Source: Anarhynchus alexandrinus (lineage: Eukaryota; Chordata; Aves; Charadriiformes; Charadriidae). Taken from it: 64,000 nucleotides of DNA. A model generated the notes under the pieces. That model did no database searches and was not told where the DNA came from. It saw only the letters and a program-made list of their open reading frames with translations. Each line of letters begins with the position of its first letter. The first letter of the stretch is position 1. The position numbers were made by a program, and so were the translations under genes. The stretch spans positions 4,904,983-4,968,982 of the forward strand of contig VUYV01000007.1 in NCBI GenBank assembly GCA_008711295.1, written 5' to 3'. Of the stretch, positions 48,691 to 63,300 are shown piece by piece.

Positions 48691-51600
48691 CAGGTCGTGG
48701 ACTGAAAGGAAAAAAAAAAACATTTTTATCTGGCATTGTGATACTCAACACATTGTCACGAGATGTAGAGGCTAAAAGTAAAGGTTATACTTGCTATTAC
48801 GCCTGATGGTTTGGGCTCTGATGTTGGTACAGAAGGGTATTGGTCAGCATGACAGACAGAATATCGGGGCAGATGCATCCTGGGGCTGACCCATGACCAT
48901 CCTCGTGTAATTTGCTGTGCATGGTTTATCTTTGAATTGCATGTTATTTTTACTGCTCTTCACGAAGATAATGAACTGCAAAAAGATCTCGGAGTGGCTG
49001 CACAAATAATTCCTTTGCAGTTCTGTATTTCCAGAAACCATCTCATGTTTAAGCTTTTGTTCTTTTAAATACAATTTATATCATGCAAATGTATCTGGAA
49101 AGTATAGAGAAAGGGTGAGGAATGTCTGACTCATTACTTGTATTCAAATATTGCTTTATTATTTATAGAGTCATTCCGCATTTCAGAAGCATTTAGGCAA
49201 TGTTAGAATAAAAAGCTATTTCTGAAAGCAGTGAGATATAAGTTACTAAGGCCCACATTTTCGGGGGAATTTAGGTGCCTCATTTCCTTCAGCATGACAG
49301 TGTGTAATCCACAGTTGGAAAGTAGAGTTAAACAGTTATTTCTTCTGACATTTATGAGCATCTGCGCACCTCCAGCTCTCCTGTAATGTAAAAGGAAATC
49401 TTATAATGTCTGATTATTGAAAAAGGTAAAAAAATACAGTGGTCAGTAGGAGCCACTCTGTCTTGCATGGAGTACAGCTCCCTGAGTAGGCCACCAAAAG
49501 CCTCTGGAGAAGTTCTGGATGCTCCTGAATATTGCGTGCTTCCCAGAGTTGCTCAAAAAGAACTCCCTTGTGTTTAGTGTGACTTCTTTTAGAGAAAAGT
49601 GCTGCCTTGTTTTTTAAGGGGCTGCTGTAATTTAATTAGGTTCCTTACTGCTCTTCACACCTGTGATGCTGGGCTGACATATATGCTGTTTTCAGGTAAA
49701 ATTGTCCCAATGTGTTCACTGTACAGAAGTTGTCCCTGGAGGTTAGGGGTGTTTGAAGTTGGGCTTTTTAATTTGGTGATTTAAGGCTTCAGTTCTACTT
49801 CTTCCTCTATGAGGCACTGGAGAAGGGTGAAACTTAGCAACTCAATTTTCTAATATTTATTTTCTAGATATAGGTATTTCCTATTACTCAAGGAAGTAAG
49901 AGGCAAGGAGATACTGTGTGTTATGAGTGAGAAAACTAATATCTAGAATTCAGTAAAAGATAGCGCTGTGATAGGTAACAGAATATATCTGACATCCATG
50001 AAATACCATTGTACGCTAGCAATGTTTTTGTTAGTAGACAGACATGTTGTGCTATAAAATGCTTATAGTTCCTTTGTTTTGGAATGAAAGATCAAAACTG
50101 TAAAAAGACAATAGTGCAATCAAATGACAGATCACTCCTCGGACCTGTGGTTCTAATGGGAATATATCCCTCATCTTAACTGTATAAAAGGAGGGGTTTG
50201 TAGGTTTAAAATTTTGGATGTAGCATCGTGTTTAAATTGTTCTACTGCCCTTTAAATTTAGTTTAAGGCTGATATACTGTGTTGTCAACTGAAAATTTCT
50301 AAGATATGCCAAAGTGATAGATCTAGAGAAGTAGACCTCATTGATGAGAGATCTATTTTCTTGCCTATTGATTTCTTTGGCTGAAGTTGAAACGAATGGT
50401 TTGTATTTGAAATGACTTGACTGTTCTTTCCAAATATCAGTTTCAAAACTGTCTCTGCTATTCATATTAGCTGGTAATTCTGGGACTGCTTTAAGATCTT
50501 TCTGTATTCTAGACACAATAAGCGTGGCCATAGAAACATATGTATTAAGGTGATTTTCATTATTAATAGAATTAGACCTTGTTAAATTATTTTTCTAACT
50601 CCATGATGTGTTGTTGACTAATTTCCAAAAAAAAAAAGAAGTTACTAATACCATTAAATCATTTTTTATTTTTATTTGAGAATTGAGATCATATGCCTGC
50701 AGCGTTAATTTTCAGTAAAAATTAAACAACAGCCTGATCCTGGGGAAACTAACTTGCTTCATTAATCTAAAGGTTTGTTTTACCTCATTACTTATCCCTA
50801 CAGTTTCAGATCTGCATTTCCCTTATATGCGTTTTTCTCTTCTAATTTATTTCAAGTATATTGCTGAATTCTTTGTGAAGATGGGTGCGTTCTTGTGCCT
50901 TCATCATTGTATGTATCAGCATATTATTCAAAGGATCGCCAAATATTTTGTTTCTATTTTCATATGAAACTCAGTAATATGCTAGATAAATCCAGTACTT
51001 TTTGCCTGAAAGTGCAATATGAATGTTACTGCATAAATATACGGTAAGATTAAAACAGGTGCACTATTATAAGTAACATGCTTTATATTTGTTATTATTA
51101 GATGATCGCCTCTATGAGGTGATGAAGCATGGATTGTGCTATTTGTTAACAGTGAGTTGAATAAAACTAGGTATATTTTGGATTTAGACCTATGTAATTG
51201 AAGTCAAATATGGCCATATGTGCTCATAGTTTATGACTTAATAGTTTCGGTAAGTATCAGTTAGTAACAGTTAATATCGGTAAAACGGTTGGTATGAAAT
51301 GGAAACACCTGTGAAATTAAATTATGTTTGTCTTTTAGGTGTGGGTTCTCTTTTCTCTCTGTTAGCAGTGGGCAGTGCCTTGTTATGGCTGTAAATCCAA
51401 GGGTTCAGTACTGGCTGTGTTTTGAACAAGGCATAAAACCAACACCCAGAATAGTTGTGGGTAATTACAGTAATGGCACAATATAGCTGAATCCTCTCTC
51501 TGTTCAGTACAGGTGAAGCAGGTCCTGGTTAGATATTTATATTTTGCTAGCTTAAAATGGCACTGGGGACATATGTTTCTATTTGATTTTTATTTTAATT

Positions 51601-54600
51601 CCATCATTATGGGATGGATTATATGTTTGTTAAGCATAATAGGATAAAACGCTGATATCAGTGTGGTTAAGGGAGCCACCAATAACCCAGTTTACTCAGA
51701 GCAGACCATCTTCCACACTGTAACGTCAGGTTCCCATTTCTGACCAAGGGGAAGCAGAAAGCCACACGTGCAGGTCAGAGCCACTCAAAGGCTGCTCTGG
51801 CATCCATAAAACTCCAGGTGTGAATCTGTCTCTGAGGTCCCGTTGTACCAGAGATTACCAGAGCACAGCTCCATGTAGCTTTTTCTGCTGGATCCTGATG
51901 TGTCTTTTTTTTTTGGCTCTGGTTTATTCAGTGTGAAGCCTTTTGCTTCTTGAATGTCTTTCTCTATTCTTTTTTTCTTTCGTCTCAACTAAAGTGTTAA
52001 ACTGATTTTTTTTCCACACTAATAGCTACATTTACATTCTGCAAGATATAGAATGCATAGCCATTATCCATCAAACTTACACATGTAGCAGTTTAATAAT
52101 TTAACAGCTTAAACTTTTGCAAAATCTTACCATTAGCTTTGAATTGTATTTTTTGACATTGAACAATGTTATGGTAAGCAATTGTATGTGACTGGAAATC
52201 ATCTAACTTTTCAGAGGTAGAAAAGATAATGCTGCTACAGGTAGGGAAAAAAAAAATCTTGTATTTAGTCACAAGAGGATTAGAAATCCTCAAAATGTTT
52301 TGTTTGTTTTGGAGAAAAAGTTATGTTTTAATTGTATAATAACTGTAATTAATATTTGTGTATTGATAATTGATAAATTCACAGGCTGATACTAACTAGA
52401 AAGTTCATTAAATGTACTGTTGCCTTAAAAAAAAAAAGAAAATATTAAATCTATTTCTATTGCCTACTATTTTTTCTTGGCTTCAGGCAACCATTGGGCA
52501 AATCAAACCTTTTATTATAGGACCTTGTGTGTATTTACCTTCCAGTTCTCTCCTCTGAAAAGTAAATTCTTTTCAACTTCAGGAACAAGATTTCTTTGTA
52601 TTATATGGATTCTTGAATGATAAAATTTTAATTGTTAATAGCTGGTGATGGGAGCCTGAAAATACAATTGTTACATTAATGGATTATTATATTGAATACA
52701 TTTTTTCCTGCAGGCTTAGATGTCATGAAATATGGGTTTTTTGATGGTATATTTGTTATGAAAAGACATGAACTATGTATTGATGGAGTAGGTTTCACAG
52801 AAAATTGAAAACCTCAGTTGTATATGGGATAAAAACAGAGATAAGCGACCGAGAAAAATGTTTTTGAAGCTGGATTATTTATTTATTTTTTTAATGGTGA
52901 TGTACAGAGTAACACCTGTTAGGTAGCTTAGAAAGGTATTGTCTAAAAAGAATACAGTATAGATAGTATATTACCGGGTTCAATCTCAAGCTTTCTATAA
53001 GGGTCATCTTAAATTTTGGGAATGTTTCATATTTAGACAGAGCATTTACAATTTAAGCCCATCTCTAATAATTATTGGTTAAAACATCCAAAAGTTACCA
53101 AGCAAAATCATTAAGGAAAGGAAGCTATTACTCAAGCTTTTACTGAATCATGAGTTTGTAGATTTAATTTTTTTGTTGTGGGAGTCTTGAAAAAGTAGGC
53201 AATGCTGATTGTGAGAATTACAGCTTCACGTTATTACATAGTAGTTTTATTTTTTACATAGTGTAAGTTAAGGGAAAGATCTTTATTTATCAATGCACTT
53301 TGAAAATTGGGAAAATGTTTTGAAGAATCTGTGTCATCTGACTTAAAGGCATTTTTTGCTTGAGGTGGTCAAGCAGATACTGATTTGGCTGAATTCTTGC
53401 ATAAGGTTTCTTAAAGAAATTACATAGAAGTTTAAACACAATGTGATTAATCACTCAACAAAGTTAACATTCTCTGTTTGCTTCTGTGGATTATTTGTTA
53501 TTTATTCTTAGAGAGATATCAATGAATCTTTATAATGTTACAATCGTGTGTTAGAGCTAAAAGCCAGCAGTTGTGCAATTCTTCCCAATATCATTGAAAT
53601 CCCTTCTATGTTATAGATTATTTCTGTAGGAGATTTTTGGAAATGTATGAAGTTCTTTTTCTAAATAAGTCATTAAATTAAATCAGGTTAAAGTTTGTTT
53701 GCCTGTAGAGAAAATCAGTGGCAATTGGGATACTTAAGATAATACTTGATAAATACTGATATTGTAATAGATCTCACTATCTTAAAAGTAAAGTTAATTG
53801 CACCTGTATTTGCTGTTACAAATTTGGCCTTTTTCCACATTGCAAAAGCTCCAGTAACCTGAGGTATATATTATTACTGCTTTGTGCTTAGCTTTACTTA
53901 GTAAAGCGTTTGTTCCAGCGGTACGGCAAGTTTTGATATGCCTTTTGGTTTAGCGCAATGAACTGAAGCAGTGCTTCATGTCAGTAACTGCGAATGATAA
54001 GCATGTATTTGACTTGTTGCCTGCAAGCCTTCAGGTGTCTGTTATTTCTATTGCTGACTAGGGAAGTGAAACATGAAACTCTGTATTAGTATACAGATGC
54101 CAACTTTTGTACACACGTGCATATGTTTGTGTACATATTCATATAAATATCTGTGTCAATATGAGAAAAGACTAAAACAAAGACACTGTCATTTGGAACA
54201 AAGACAACTTTTGGCTTGCTGAGTCAGAAAGTGTAGATGTTATGCATAGTTAAATTTTATGTCTCAGCTTCTAGTTTTTAGAGGAAGGAAATTATAAAAT
54301 TTGAATGAATTATCACACTAACCTAGAGTGACTATTTTCTGTGTAAATTAAGTTTGGCTAATTGGTGTTGTTGCAAAATTGAATTAAAGAGTTTTGCAAG
54401 TTCAGAATTAGATAGACTGTGAGGCATCTTGATGCAAATAAGCACAAATAATCTTTTATTGCCTGTGATTTTGTTGGAGTGAGCTAAAAAAAAGCTGCAA
54501 ACTGGGGAAGACCTTTTTACAATGTATACATGGAGATAAAGTTTTTGGTGGGCACCAGTGAAAAGAACCACATTGGTTTCATGATAGCTACCAGCAATTT

Positions 54601-55907
54601 GTGGGTTTTTTCGGAATTTAACAGTCGGTTTTAAAAGTACACTCCAAAGACCTTCTGTATTTTCGTCAAGTGCCTTGGAAAGAACAGACATTCCATTTTC
54701 TGGGGCTCTGCAGACACCTTAAATTACTGTATGTTTAGCATGTTGTATCTCGAGACACAGTATACTTGTATTGAAAGCTGTTAGGTAGTAATAAAGCTGC
54801 CATGGAATAAATGGCAAAACCTCCAGTGAAAATGTTAGGAACAGAGATTCACCCTTCAATTTTTCTACCTACTTGACTAATGATTCTACTTTATGAGTTA
54901 ATTACTGGTTTTACACAAATAAAGCAAAAGTTAGTAGGATAGATACTTCATTTGTGGCTTTTAAATATGTGCTCTTCTTCCCAATGTTACTATGAATGGT
55001 TTTTGTACCAGTATAGTAGCTTCGTGTAATATTTTTAAAACTACTTATTTTTAGGCTTTTAAAAAGTCATTAATTCTATCATTTAGGCATGACGGACCGA
55101 TTTTGTTTCAAAGCAGAAGCAGTCAAATTTATCAAGGTGTAGTTATAACTTTCTTTTGAATATAACATTATCACTAGCTACTGCCACATTGTCTGTGTGT
55201 TAGATCTCCAAACACAGCCGAAGCAACGAGAGCCTGAATAAACAGAAGTTACGGGAGATTCTCTATTGACTCTAATAGAGTTGGAGTTGAGGATGGTCAC
55301 AGTGTGTCCTGTAATGTCAAATTGAAACTGTTTGCTGAAACTAACTCTAAAATGTACTGCAGTAATACAGAGTAGATTAAGGAAAACAGAGAGGTGGGGA
55401 AATAACCTTAAAGAGTGCTCATAGGTGTTTGTTTTTTGAATTTTGATATTCCTTACACAGGTTTCGGACTTACTGTTTTCTTGTCTGCTAATGCAGCAAA
55501 AATTGCTCCTGTTATGTCTGATTGTTAAAACATACATTTTCTAACCATTGAGAAAATTACTTAAGAGATGTTTGATAAAACTGAGTGGTGTGTACTAATG
55601 TCTTGGTGTCCTATGATGGCTCAAAATTCTGAGTCAGGCAGTAGAAAGTTCAGCACTGAAGAATTTGAATGGGATTTTGGACTCAGCTATACACGAGTGC
55701 AGCCTTATAAATAATGCTTATTTTTCACCATTATTTCAGAGCTGTAATTTTTTCAGTCTCACTCAATCTTATTAACATTTTTGTTTCAATCTTAAAAGAT
55801 TTGGGAAAGTTGTTTGTGTAGACCAGTGATGGTAGGACAGGTTATTTAGATACAGTAGGTTTTTCTGGGTATCTGATTCCCAGGCTAGGGTTGTCTTTCT
55901 GGCTTCC
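48691..55907. other. Intronic stretch, no gene seen
   Basis: AT-rich intron with A-runs near 48709-48721 and 52427-52437. A possible palindromic ancient-repeat relic at 49249-49290 is listed separately. Frames of 119 aa on the - strand at 54332-54691 and 55178-55537 have no recognisable domain. Confidence 0.6.
49249..49290. repeat. Candidate ancient amniote repeat relic
   Basis: AGGCCCACATTTTCGGGGGA followed by ATTTAGGTGCCTCATTTCC resembles one arm of an old amniote palindromic repeat (GGCCCAGATTTTCAAAGGTATTTAGGTGCCTAA). Only one arm is visible. The family name is not certain. Confidence 0.38.
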
Positions 55908-56426
55908 TTTTTTTTTTTTTTTTTTATTTNNNNNNNNNNNNNNNNNNNNNNNNNNNNNNNNNNNNNNNNNNNNNNNNNNNNNNNNNNNNNNNNNNNNNNN
56001 NNNNNNNNNNNNNNNNNNNNNNNNNNNNNNNNNNNNNNNNNNNNNNNNNNNNNNNNNNNNNNNNNNNNNNNNNNNNNNNNNNNNNNNNNNNNNNNNNNNN
56101 NNNNNNNNNNNNNNNNNNNNNNNNNNNNNNNNNNNNNNNNNNNNNNNNNNNNNNNNNNNNNNNNNNNNNNNNNNNNNNNNNNNNNNNNNNNNNNNNNNNN
56201 NNNNNNNNNNNNNNNNNNNNNNNNNNNNNNNNNNNNNNNNNNNNNNNNNNNNNNNNNNNNNNNNNNNNNNNNNNNNNNNNNNNNNNNNNNNNNNNNNNNN
56301 NNNNNNNNNNNNNNNNNNNNNNNNNNNNNNNNNNNNNNNNNNNNNNNNNNNNNNNNNNNNNNNNNNNNNNNNNNNNNNNNNNNNNNNNNNNNNNNNNNNN
56401 NNNNNNNNTTTTTTTTTTTTTTTTTT
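55908..56426. other. Assembly gap (479 N) between poly-T tracts
   Basis: T18 at 55908-55925 (then ATTT) is followed by N from 55930 to 56408 and by T18 at 56409-56426. The gap probably reflects failure to sequence or assemble a homopolymer or T-rich repeat. The apparent 180 aa frame across it is an artefact of reading N as unknown residues. Confidence 0.97.
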
Positions 56427-57222
56427 AATTTAAAGTTATTACAGAGCCTTATACCTCCTTTTTTATTAAGTTTAATAGTTCCTTTCAGTCCAAGTTTGTC
56501 AAATACAGGTCTTGTCGTGGAACGCTGTTTGAGGTGTTGCTATTAACTGAAAATGTAAGTGTACTGCTTTGTAGCACAGTGAATGAATATTAAATTTAGA
56601 TAACTTTTAATTCTGACTTCTTGAAGGCAGTAATATACCTGGAAGACAATAACTGACATGCTGGACAACAGTGTATCATATGTGTTATTGAAGCTTAATT
56701 GTTCCATTACTCCAGAGATTTTCCAGCTTTTAGAAGTTTAAATCCAAGTTTTAAGTTCTGCATTTCGACAGTGACTAGTTTGGAAGTTGTGTGTTCTTTT
56801 CAGCTAATTTAATCTTGATTGATTCCATAATTCCCCAGCATGATTCTATGAAGTGATATACATGTAAGACCATATTGCAATTATGTAGTCATCTGAAAGC
56901 TTCTTAAGAGACTAACTTCACTCTGTCACTAATTGCAACTTTCATCAAGATGTTTGCACATTGGAACCTGTACTTTGATACATTACACTTCTAATTCTAG
57001 CCAGAGTAAAACATTCAGTAAGTTTAAAAACTGACCTCTTTAAAGTGGGACAGTGAATCCAAGTTAGTGGTAGCTTTTTAACTGTAAGGTGATAATATTT
57101 GTGAAATGTACTGTGCGTTTTGAACCTTCCTCTTTGGGGAAAATGGGTGAAAAGAAGGAAGAAGAGAAAAAACAGCAAACTATTTATTGAAAAGATCATA
57201 ATAGAATAGTGAAGGCATGTTT
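56427..57222. other. Intronic stretch, no gene seen
   Basis: AT-rich single-copy sequence with no recognisable feature. Confidence 0.6.
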
Positions 57223-57341
57223 CATAGAATCATAGAATCATAGAATTGCTGAGGTTGGAAGGGACCTTTAAGATCACCAAGTCCAACCGTTAACCTACCC
57301 TGACAAAACCACCTCTAAACCACGTCCCTATGTACCACCAT
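57223..57341 (-). mobile_element. Short CR1 3' end fragment
   Basis: It begins with three reverse-oriented octamers (CATAGAATCATAGAATCATAGAAT), then GAGGTTGGAAGGGACCTTTA, AGATCACCAAGTCCAACCGT and CCACCTCTAAACCACGTCCC. About 119 bp of the CR1 3' end is on the - strand. The CCGTTAACCTA wording differs from the copies at 9982 and 44240, so it belongs to another subfamily. It is inactive. Confidence 0.92.
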
Positions 57342-60300
57342 GCTTTGGTGACACTATCACTGACAAAAGCAATTTATTTCAGAAACACAAGTCTGGATAA
57401 ACTTGAAATCTGAAGCTTTGTTAAGGGAGGGAAAGTCACTTCTGGAATTGTTAAAAATCCCCACTTTCAATTAATACTTCTCCTACTAAAAATAGACTAA
57501 TCAAGAAATGGTGGTTTTAAACTGCTTATCAGCCCCATCTGGAAATGGACAACTAAAGAAAGCTAGTATGTCCTTTGGAAATGGAAGAGAGCATGTGGGG
57601 GGGGAAAGTTCCCAGAAAAGAAGAGCAAATGTTGCCTGGGGCTGCCTGAGCCTTGGTCAGTGAGGTAATTGCTACGCTGGTGTGAAAACTTGCACTTTCT
57701 CTTTTTTGAGTGACCATGATGTGTGTGGAGATCCCAGACTCCTGTAAGTGTTCCCTGGCTAGGTAGTCATGTCTCTGGCACTCTGTGCAATGAACTGGGT
57801 AACCCCTCACGCAGCAAAGATATACCAATTTGAGACTGGGAGTTAGTAAGAGATTTGAAAGGCTCTCTAGTGGTAGCAATTTCACCAACCATGTGGATTT
57901 TTTTTCACCCCTAGCTAATAAGAATTCAATTCAGAAACAAACGCAATGTAGTAAAATTGGTAGTTTCTGCAAAAGTTGGAAGAAAGGAAGAAAGATGGGG
58001 GGAAGTTGTTTTTTTTTTTATTTAAAAAAAAAAGCACATGGGAAAAGAATGTCAATTTAACGGAACAAAGTATGGAGCCAAAAACATTTGAGAAACAAAT
58101 ATTTTTGTATCCATTTATGTACCAATACAGTGATCTAGGGAGGAAAGCAGTCTAGGTTTGTGGTATTGGTTGTGGGCTTGGGTTTGGATGGTTGCCTTTC
58201 CATGGAGACAAGTGGACCAAGACTTGGGTTAGGGTTTAGGGGTCAGTCGTCAGGAGTCATGAGTCACTGCACGTTGCTTGAGACGTGCTGACAGTGCAGG
58301 CTTCCTTCTGGCTTCCCACACATTAAAGGCACTCTGACTTAGCTAAAATACTTTATTTGATCTTAAGTCAGAGTGAATATTATACTAAGTGTGAGTAGGA
58401 TTGCTGCCTAATTGCATACCTTTTAAGCTGTCATTTTAGATGGGTCAGGTCAGGAGAGAACTGAATAGTGTTTTTGTGTTATAAACGAGGAGGACAAATC
58501 TGACAAACCTTCCCTCTGCCACCCTCGAATTAATTCTAATTCACCCCTCTTCAAGTTATGTATTTATGTGTATCTGAGTTTCCAAGGAATTATATTTTGT
58601 CTATTTTTACAGCAATTAATTAGAATGAAATCATAAATAGAGTAACGATAATGATACTTTTTTTTTCCCCCTAAGGCTATTGCAGTTACATGCATGTAGG
58701 TAAAATTGTTGATCTGGTTTGTGATTACTTTGTTAACTTTAAGGGCCAATATCAGAAAACACAAATTATATTTCTGCCTATTATTTCTAATAAGTTGTAG
58801 CTATTTACAGATGGCTTGAATTGACCTCTGATTTTTAATCATTTAAGATAAGAAGTGAGGTGGACCATTGTTAAAAACTGAAATGAGTTTAGAGAATGAA
58901 AATTAAAATCCTTTGTTTACAGCATAAAGCATCATAGAGCATTGTTACTAATAGAAGTATTAAGTGCTTCATCAGATTAAAATGTTTAAATTTTTAAATA
59001 TCCGAGATAGCCATCAAATATAGCTGCCAACTGTCCTTGACAGAAGCACCAACATCTGCTGAGATGCAGACCTGTGACCTCTAGATAAGTTTTTATACAC
59101 AGAAAAATATTTATCTTCCTACTCTGACCTTCCATGCACAAGACATGAGCCATGGATTTGTTTCCTAGGGAACTAGTGACTGAGGAAAATCTATAATTAG
59201 ATCTGTGGGTGTTTGCTACAAATGGGAACTGGGTGCTAAGCAGGTTCTTAAAGTATCCAGAAGTATTACATTGACTTCATGTAATGGAACCAAATTTAAA
59301 AAATGTCCTTCATGATAGTATTTATTTTAAAATATCTTCAGTTAAAATTTTTAAATACTTGTATTACTCTAGGTTCATTTTAACAGCAAATTATGTTTGA
59401 AAGTCAAGATTCAGCAGGTTGCTAGTTAAAGCAACCCTAAAATAAAATTAGACACAATCTTCTAATAAATTTCTTCAAATTAAACTGAAACTTAATTTTC
59501 AAAAGTGGTGTTAGGTGAATCATTCTCACCAGCTCCATTTTTCTCACTTTGCTACTCCTATTCAGTTCCTCAGGTTGGCTGTGCAACTTCACTGTCTCAT
59601 TCTGCAATTCCAATTACTCTACCAGCTGGAAGTTCCCACTTAATCCAGATCTTGATTTCGTTCTTTGCTGCATGCATGGATCTAAAGATAACATTTGTAG
59701 CTAAGTCCCATGGCCAGTAATTGTAGCTGCAGGGAGGGGAAGCAACTAGGATTTTTATATTCCCCAGACAACACAGGGCAGACTTCTCTGGATCTCATCA
59801 GCAGATTGTTTTAGCCTGGGCACAGTGCAGCTGAGATGCTGCTGTGTTGCTCCCAGTCTGGTGCTAGATGCTAGATCAGAGTGCCTTATGCTTTCTTGGA
59901 TGCTGCAAAAGTGGTCTTGAGTAATAAATTAAGACTTTGATCTTATTCGGAATAGATAGTTCTGTGAAATACCTGGAAAAGGTACTGTAAATTGGCTCTG
60001 TTCTCTTTTCTCCCACTTCTTGTAGACTTAGCTACATGTGTGGTGATTACACATTATGTATTCTGTCCTATGTCCTGAATTTCTGCAATTAGAAACCATT
60101 AAATGTTGTAATGTTGTCTCTGCATTTCTGCCTTTTTAGATCAGTGATAAGTTTGCAATAAAGCACCTCTATAAATCCAAATAATTTTTTTTTTTTTTTA
60201 GGGCATCTTTTGACTTTCTCTTTATCTCTCTATTTGATATTGTCAATCACAGTGAGATTTTTTTCTAACGACTAACTATAGCTTTTGAGCTACTCCATCT

Positions 60301-63300
60301 GGCTGTCACTCACAAGACATAAATTCCTTCAACTAACAGGGTTTGTTGCAACTTAGTAACTTAATCAGCAATTAAAATATGGTGATTAAATAGCTACTGA
60401 AAGGCCAAATCAGCCAGTGAAATATCCAGGCCTTCTGTGACAAGTAATACTTCTAGGTCATTTTCCTTTGAGATTACAAAAAGCTGTGTTTATAAATTCT
60501 GTGCTCTCAATAAATTAAGAGTAAAAAGAAGCTGAAGGACTACCTGCTACAAAAGATAATGCACATCTTGATGTGTTCACTGAATTACTTTCCTTCACTC
60601 TATGAGCAAATGCTCACTGTTAGCCATTTATATTGATTAAATCCTCAAATTTGGTGCAATTGTGGATGACGCCTGCAGGCCCCAGTGCTGCAACTGATTC
60701 TTCATGGGGGATTGTTGCATCTGTGTACAGCGATGACGATGAACCTCAAACCGAAGGGATCCACTGGTGCACAGGGCTTCCCCACGCATAAAGTCATGTT
60801 GTTTCATTTGGACACCTGTGCATCCTAGTACAAAGCATAATTACAATAAAAAGCCATTATGCTGAGATTGTTTTTTGGTTGAATATCAAATATCCTATTT
60901 GTGTTGATTATTCTAAAAAGACCTCAAAAATAAGCACTGGTGGTGAAACAACCTCACTGGTTTTAAATATATTGTGTCATGTTCATACATTAGGATATTT
61001 TCTTGAAATATTTTTCTATGAAATTTATTAACCTTGGCAAATTTCAGATTTAGAGTTGTTTTATTTTTTTATTACTAAAACATTGTATTTGCACTGGTGC
61101 AATGAAGTAATTGCTGGTAGAGTAACTTCTATAGGAAGCAGTCCAACGATATACTTAAGTATACCATCTGCATTTCAAGCAATATGAGTTCTATTTCATT
61201 CATGTATGTAAAGTTCTGAATATGGTACCTGATAAGAGTATTTGTGCAGTTTTGTTTGCATTGCTTCAGGCAAGGAACATTTGTACCATTTGCAGCCCCC
61301 AATTAGTCTTGCAAACATGCATCAAAAATATGCTAAAACTATATGCTTTCATTCTCACAATGTTGTTCCTAAATTTGACATTTCCTGAAATGTTTTCTGT
61401 GACAAAGCTCATAGTTAAGATGCTAAAAAAAAACCAAAAACATCTTGAGAATATTGGTGTATGATTCTTCATTTTCATAATTAATTTCATTTCAACTCCT
61501 GATTTACTTTTTTTTTATTCTCATGTTACATCTCTGACAGTTGGTATAAAAGTTTCCATATTCAAGGTATTAGTACACCCAGTACTCGATACTTCAAAAA
61601 TTTTATACAGCTACCAAAAAGGCTTCAGCTTACAGATGCATTATTGTAATAATACATGTGTTCCTGTTTGATAAACTTTTTTCTGTAATTCTTAAGAGTC
61701 TTAAAAGAACCAATGCAAAAAGAATGCAAATAAGAGGTAATGGCTAGTCTTGTAATAGTAGTTTTGCCCAGTGGCCACTGACTTTTTAATGTATACGTTA
61801 AAGTGCAAAATTCAGACATTTTCCAGTCATGTGTTTTGCCTAGTTAAAACTGAGTCTTTGGAATCTGACAAGAAAATAGATTTTTAAAGTTTAAAATAAC
61901 CGAATTACAGCTTTTTTTGCTGAGCTAAATCAAGTCTGTTGTCTATATAAATTTTTCTTTCTCTGGAAATGTACATATGTATATTCTTATTTGGACTGTC
62001 AACAGGATCAAGCAAAATATTTGTAGTTAATGACACAGAAACAAAGTCTACTCTACTAAATATAGTTTTCCCCAGCTTTGGTTCCCTCAGAAACCAAACT
62101 CTTCACCTTGACTTTGTGTTCCTTTACCTTGGCTGTCATAGGGTTGGGTCAGTGTTGTGTATTCCTATTGCGGGTCACAGTTCCCTTTTCATTCTGTGCC
62201 TGTGGTTTGTGGAGTGCTGTTCCAGTGCAAGCACAAATACTGGAATTTGAGTGATTGATTGACTGGATGGTTTAAGCTTTGGAGTGAAAGCACGTGGTCT
62301 AGGAGATTTATACAGCTTTGAAAATCTTGCCTTATACATAGACTGGAAATTGAAAACTGATGTGGAAATGTTTTGAACTTTAGGACTGTGATGTTGCTTG
62401 CATTATCGTATTGCATAAACATCTTCAATTGCTGAAGTTTTGTTCTGTTCTTTACTTGAATTTTGCAGATATTGTTCATACTTGTCTGTATTAATTTAGC
62501 TTGTGCTTTGGATACCACACTGAGTGGGCGTTTGTCCAGATGTGTTTTGGTTGATAATATAATGAAGCTAATAGCAAGGCTTACTGTGTTTGTGAACAAG
62601 AAAAAAGTGTTACCAAAAATATATACTGTCATATATAATGTGTTGGTTTTATCCCTAATTGTCATGAACAAAGGGCATAGTCACTTAGAGAAGCTTTATA
62701 ATTTCTGTTACTTGTCTGAATAAATCACCTGGATGTTCTTGGCAATCGCCCGTATATTGAATGAATTCTGAAGAAAGTCCTAGTTGGAGAGAAAGCAAAG
62801 GTCAGATTTGGCCAACATGTCTCCCTTTGTCAAAGAGCAGAATTTGGTTCCCATGCTTAACTAGTTTATCTAGTATTTAATTAATGAAGATAGAGGTATT
62901 GAGAACCAATAGATTTAATAAATTATTAAACTCAACAAATTATAAAAATTGCTTTGTAACCACAGTTTTTGTATGTTTAGCTTATAGTAATGAAGCAGTT
63001 TCTGTTGGTTAGTGTTTTTGAATAATGATGGGAATATTTTGCATTTGTTTTGGTTGAAAGATTATTTGAGTCAGTACAGAGCAGATGGAGCCTCTGACTG
63101 TAAAGAGTGATTTTCGGTATGGCAGGACAGGAAGTGTCTGTTTAAATATTTATACCGTATCTAAACAATGGGCCTAAACTGTTGTTTTGCTCTTGTGGAG
63201 CATAGTGATTAAAGGAAAACATAGTTCACCTTAAATATTCCATGGATAAATTTGTTTCCTAGGAGGCTAGGGGAGGCGGGAAACACCAAAACCAAACAAA

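Noticed and set aside
55891..56433. 180-codon + strand frame
   Set aside because: It consists almost entirely of the N gap and poly-T.
62189..62671. 160-codon - strand frame, the longest outside the exons and gap
   Set aside because: No domain, signal or repeat pattern. A frame of this length is plausible by chance in 64 kb, and a + strand frame overlaps it.
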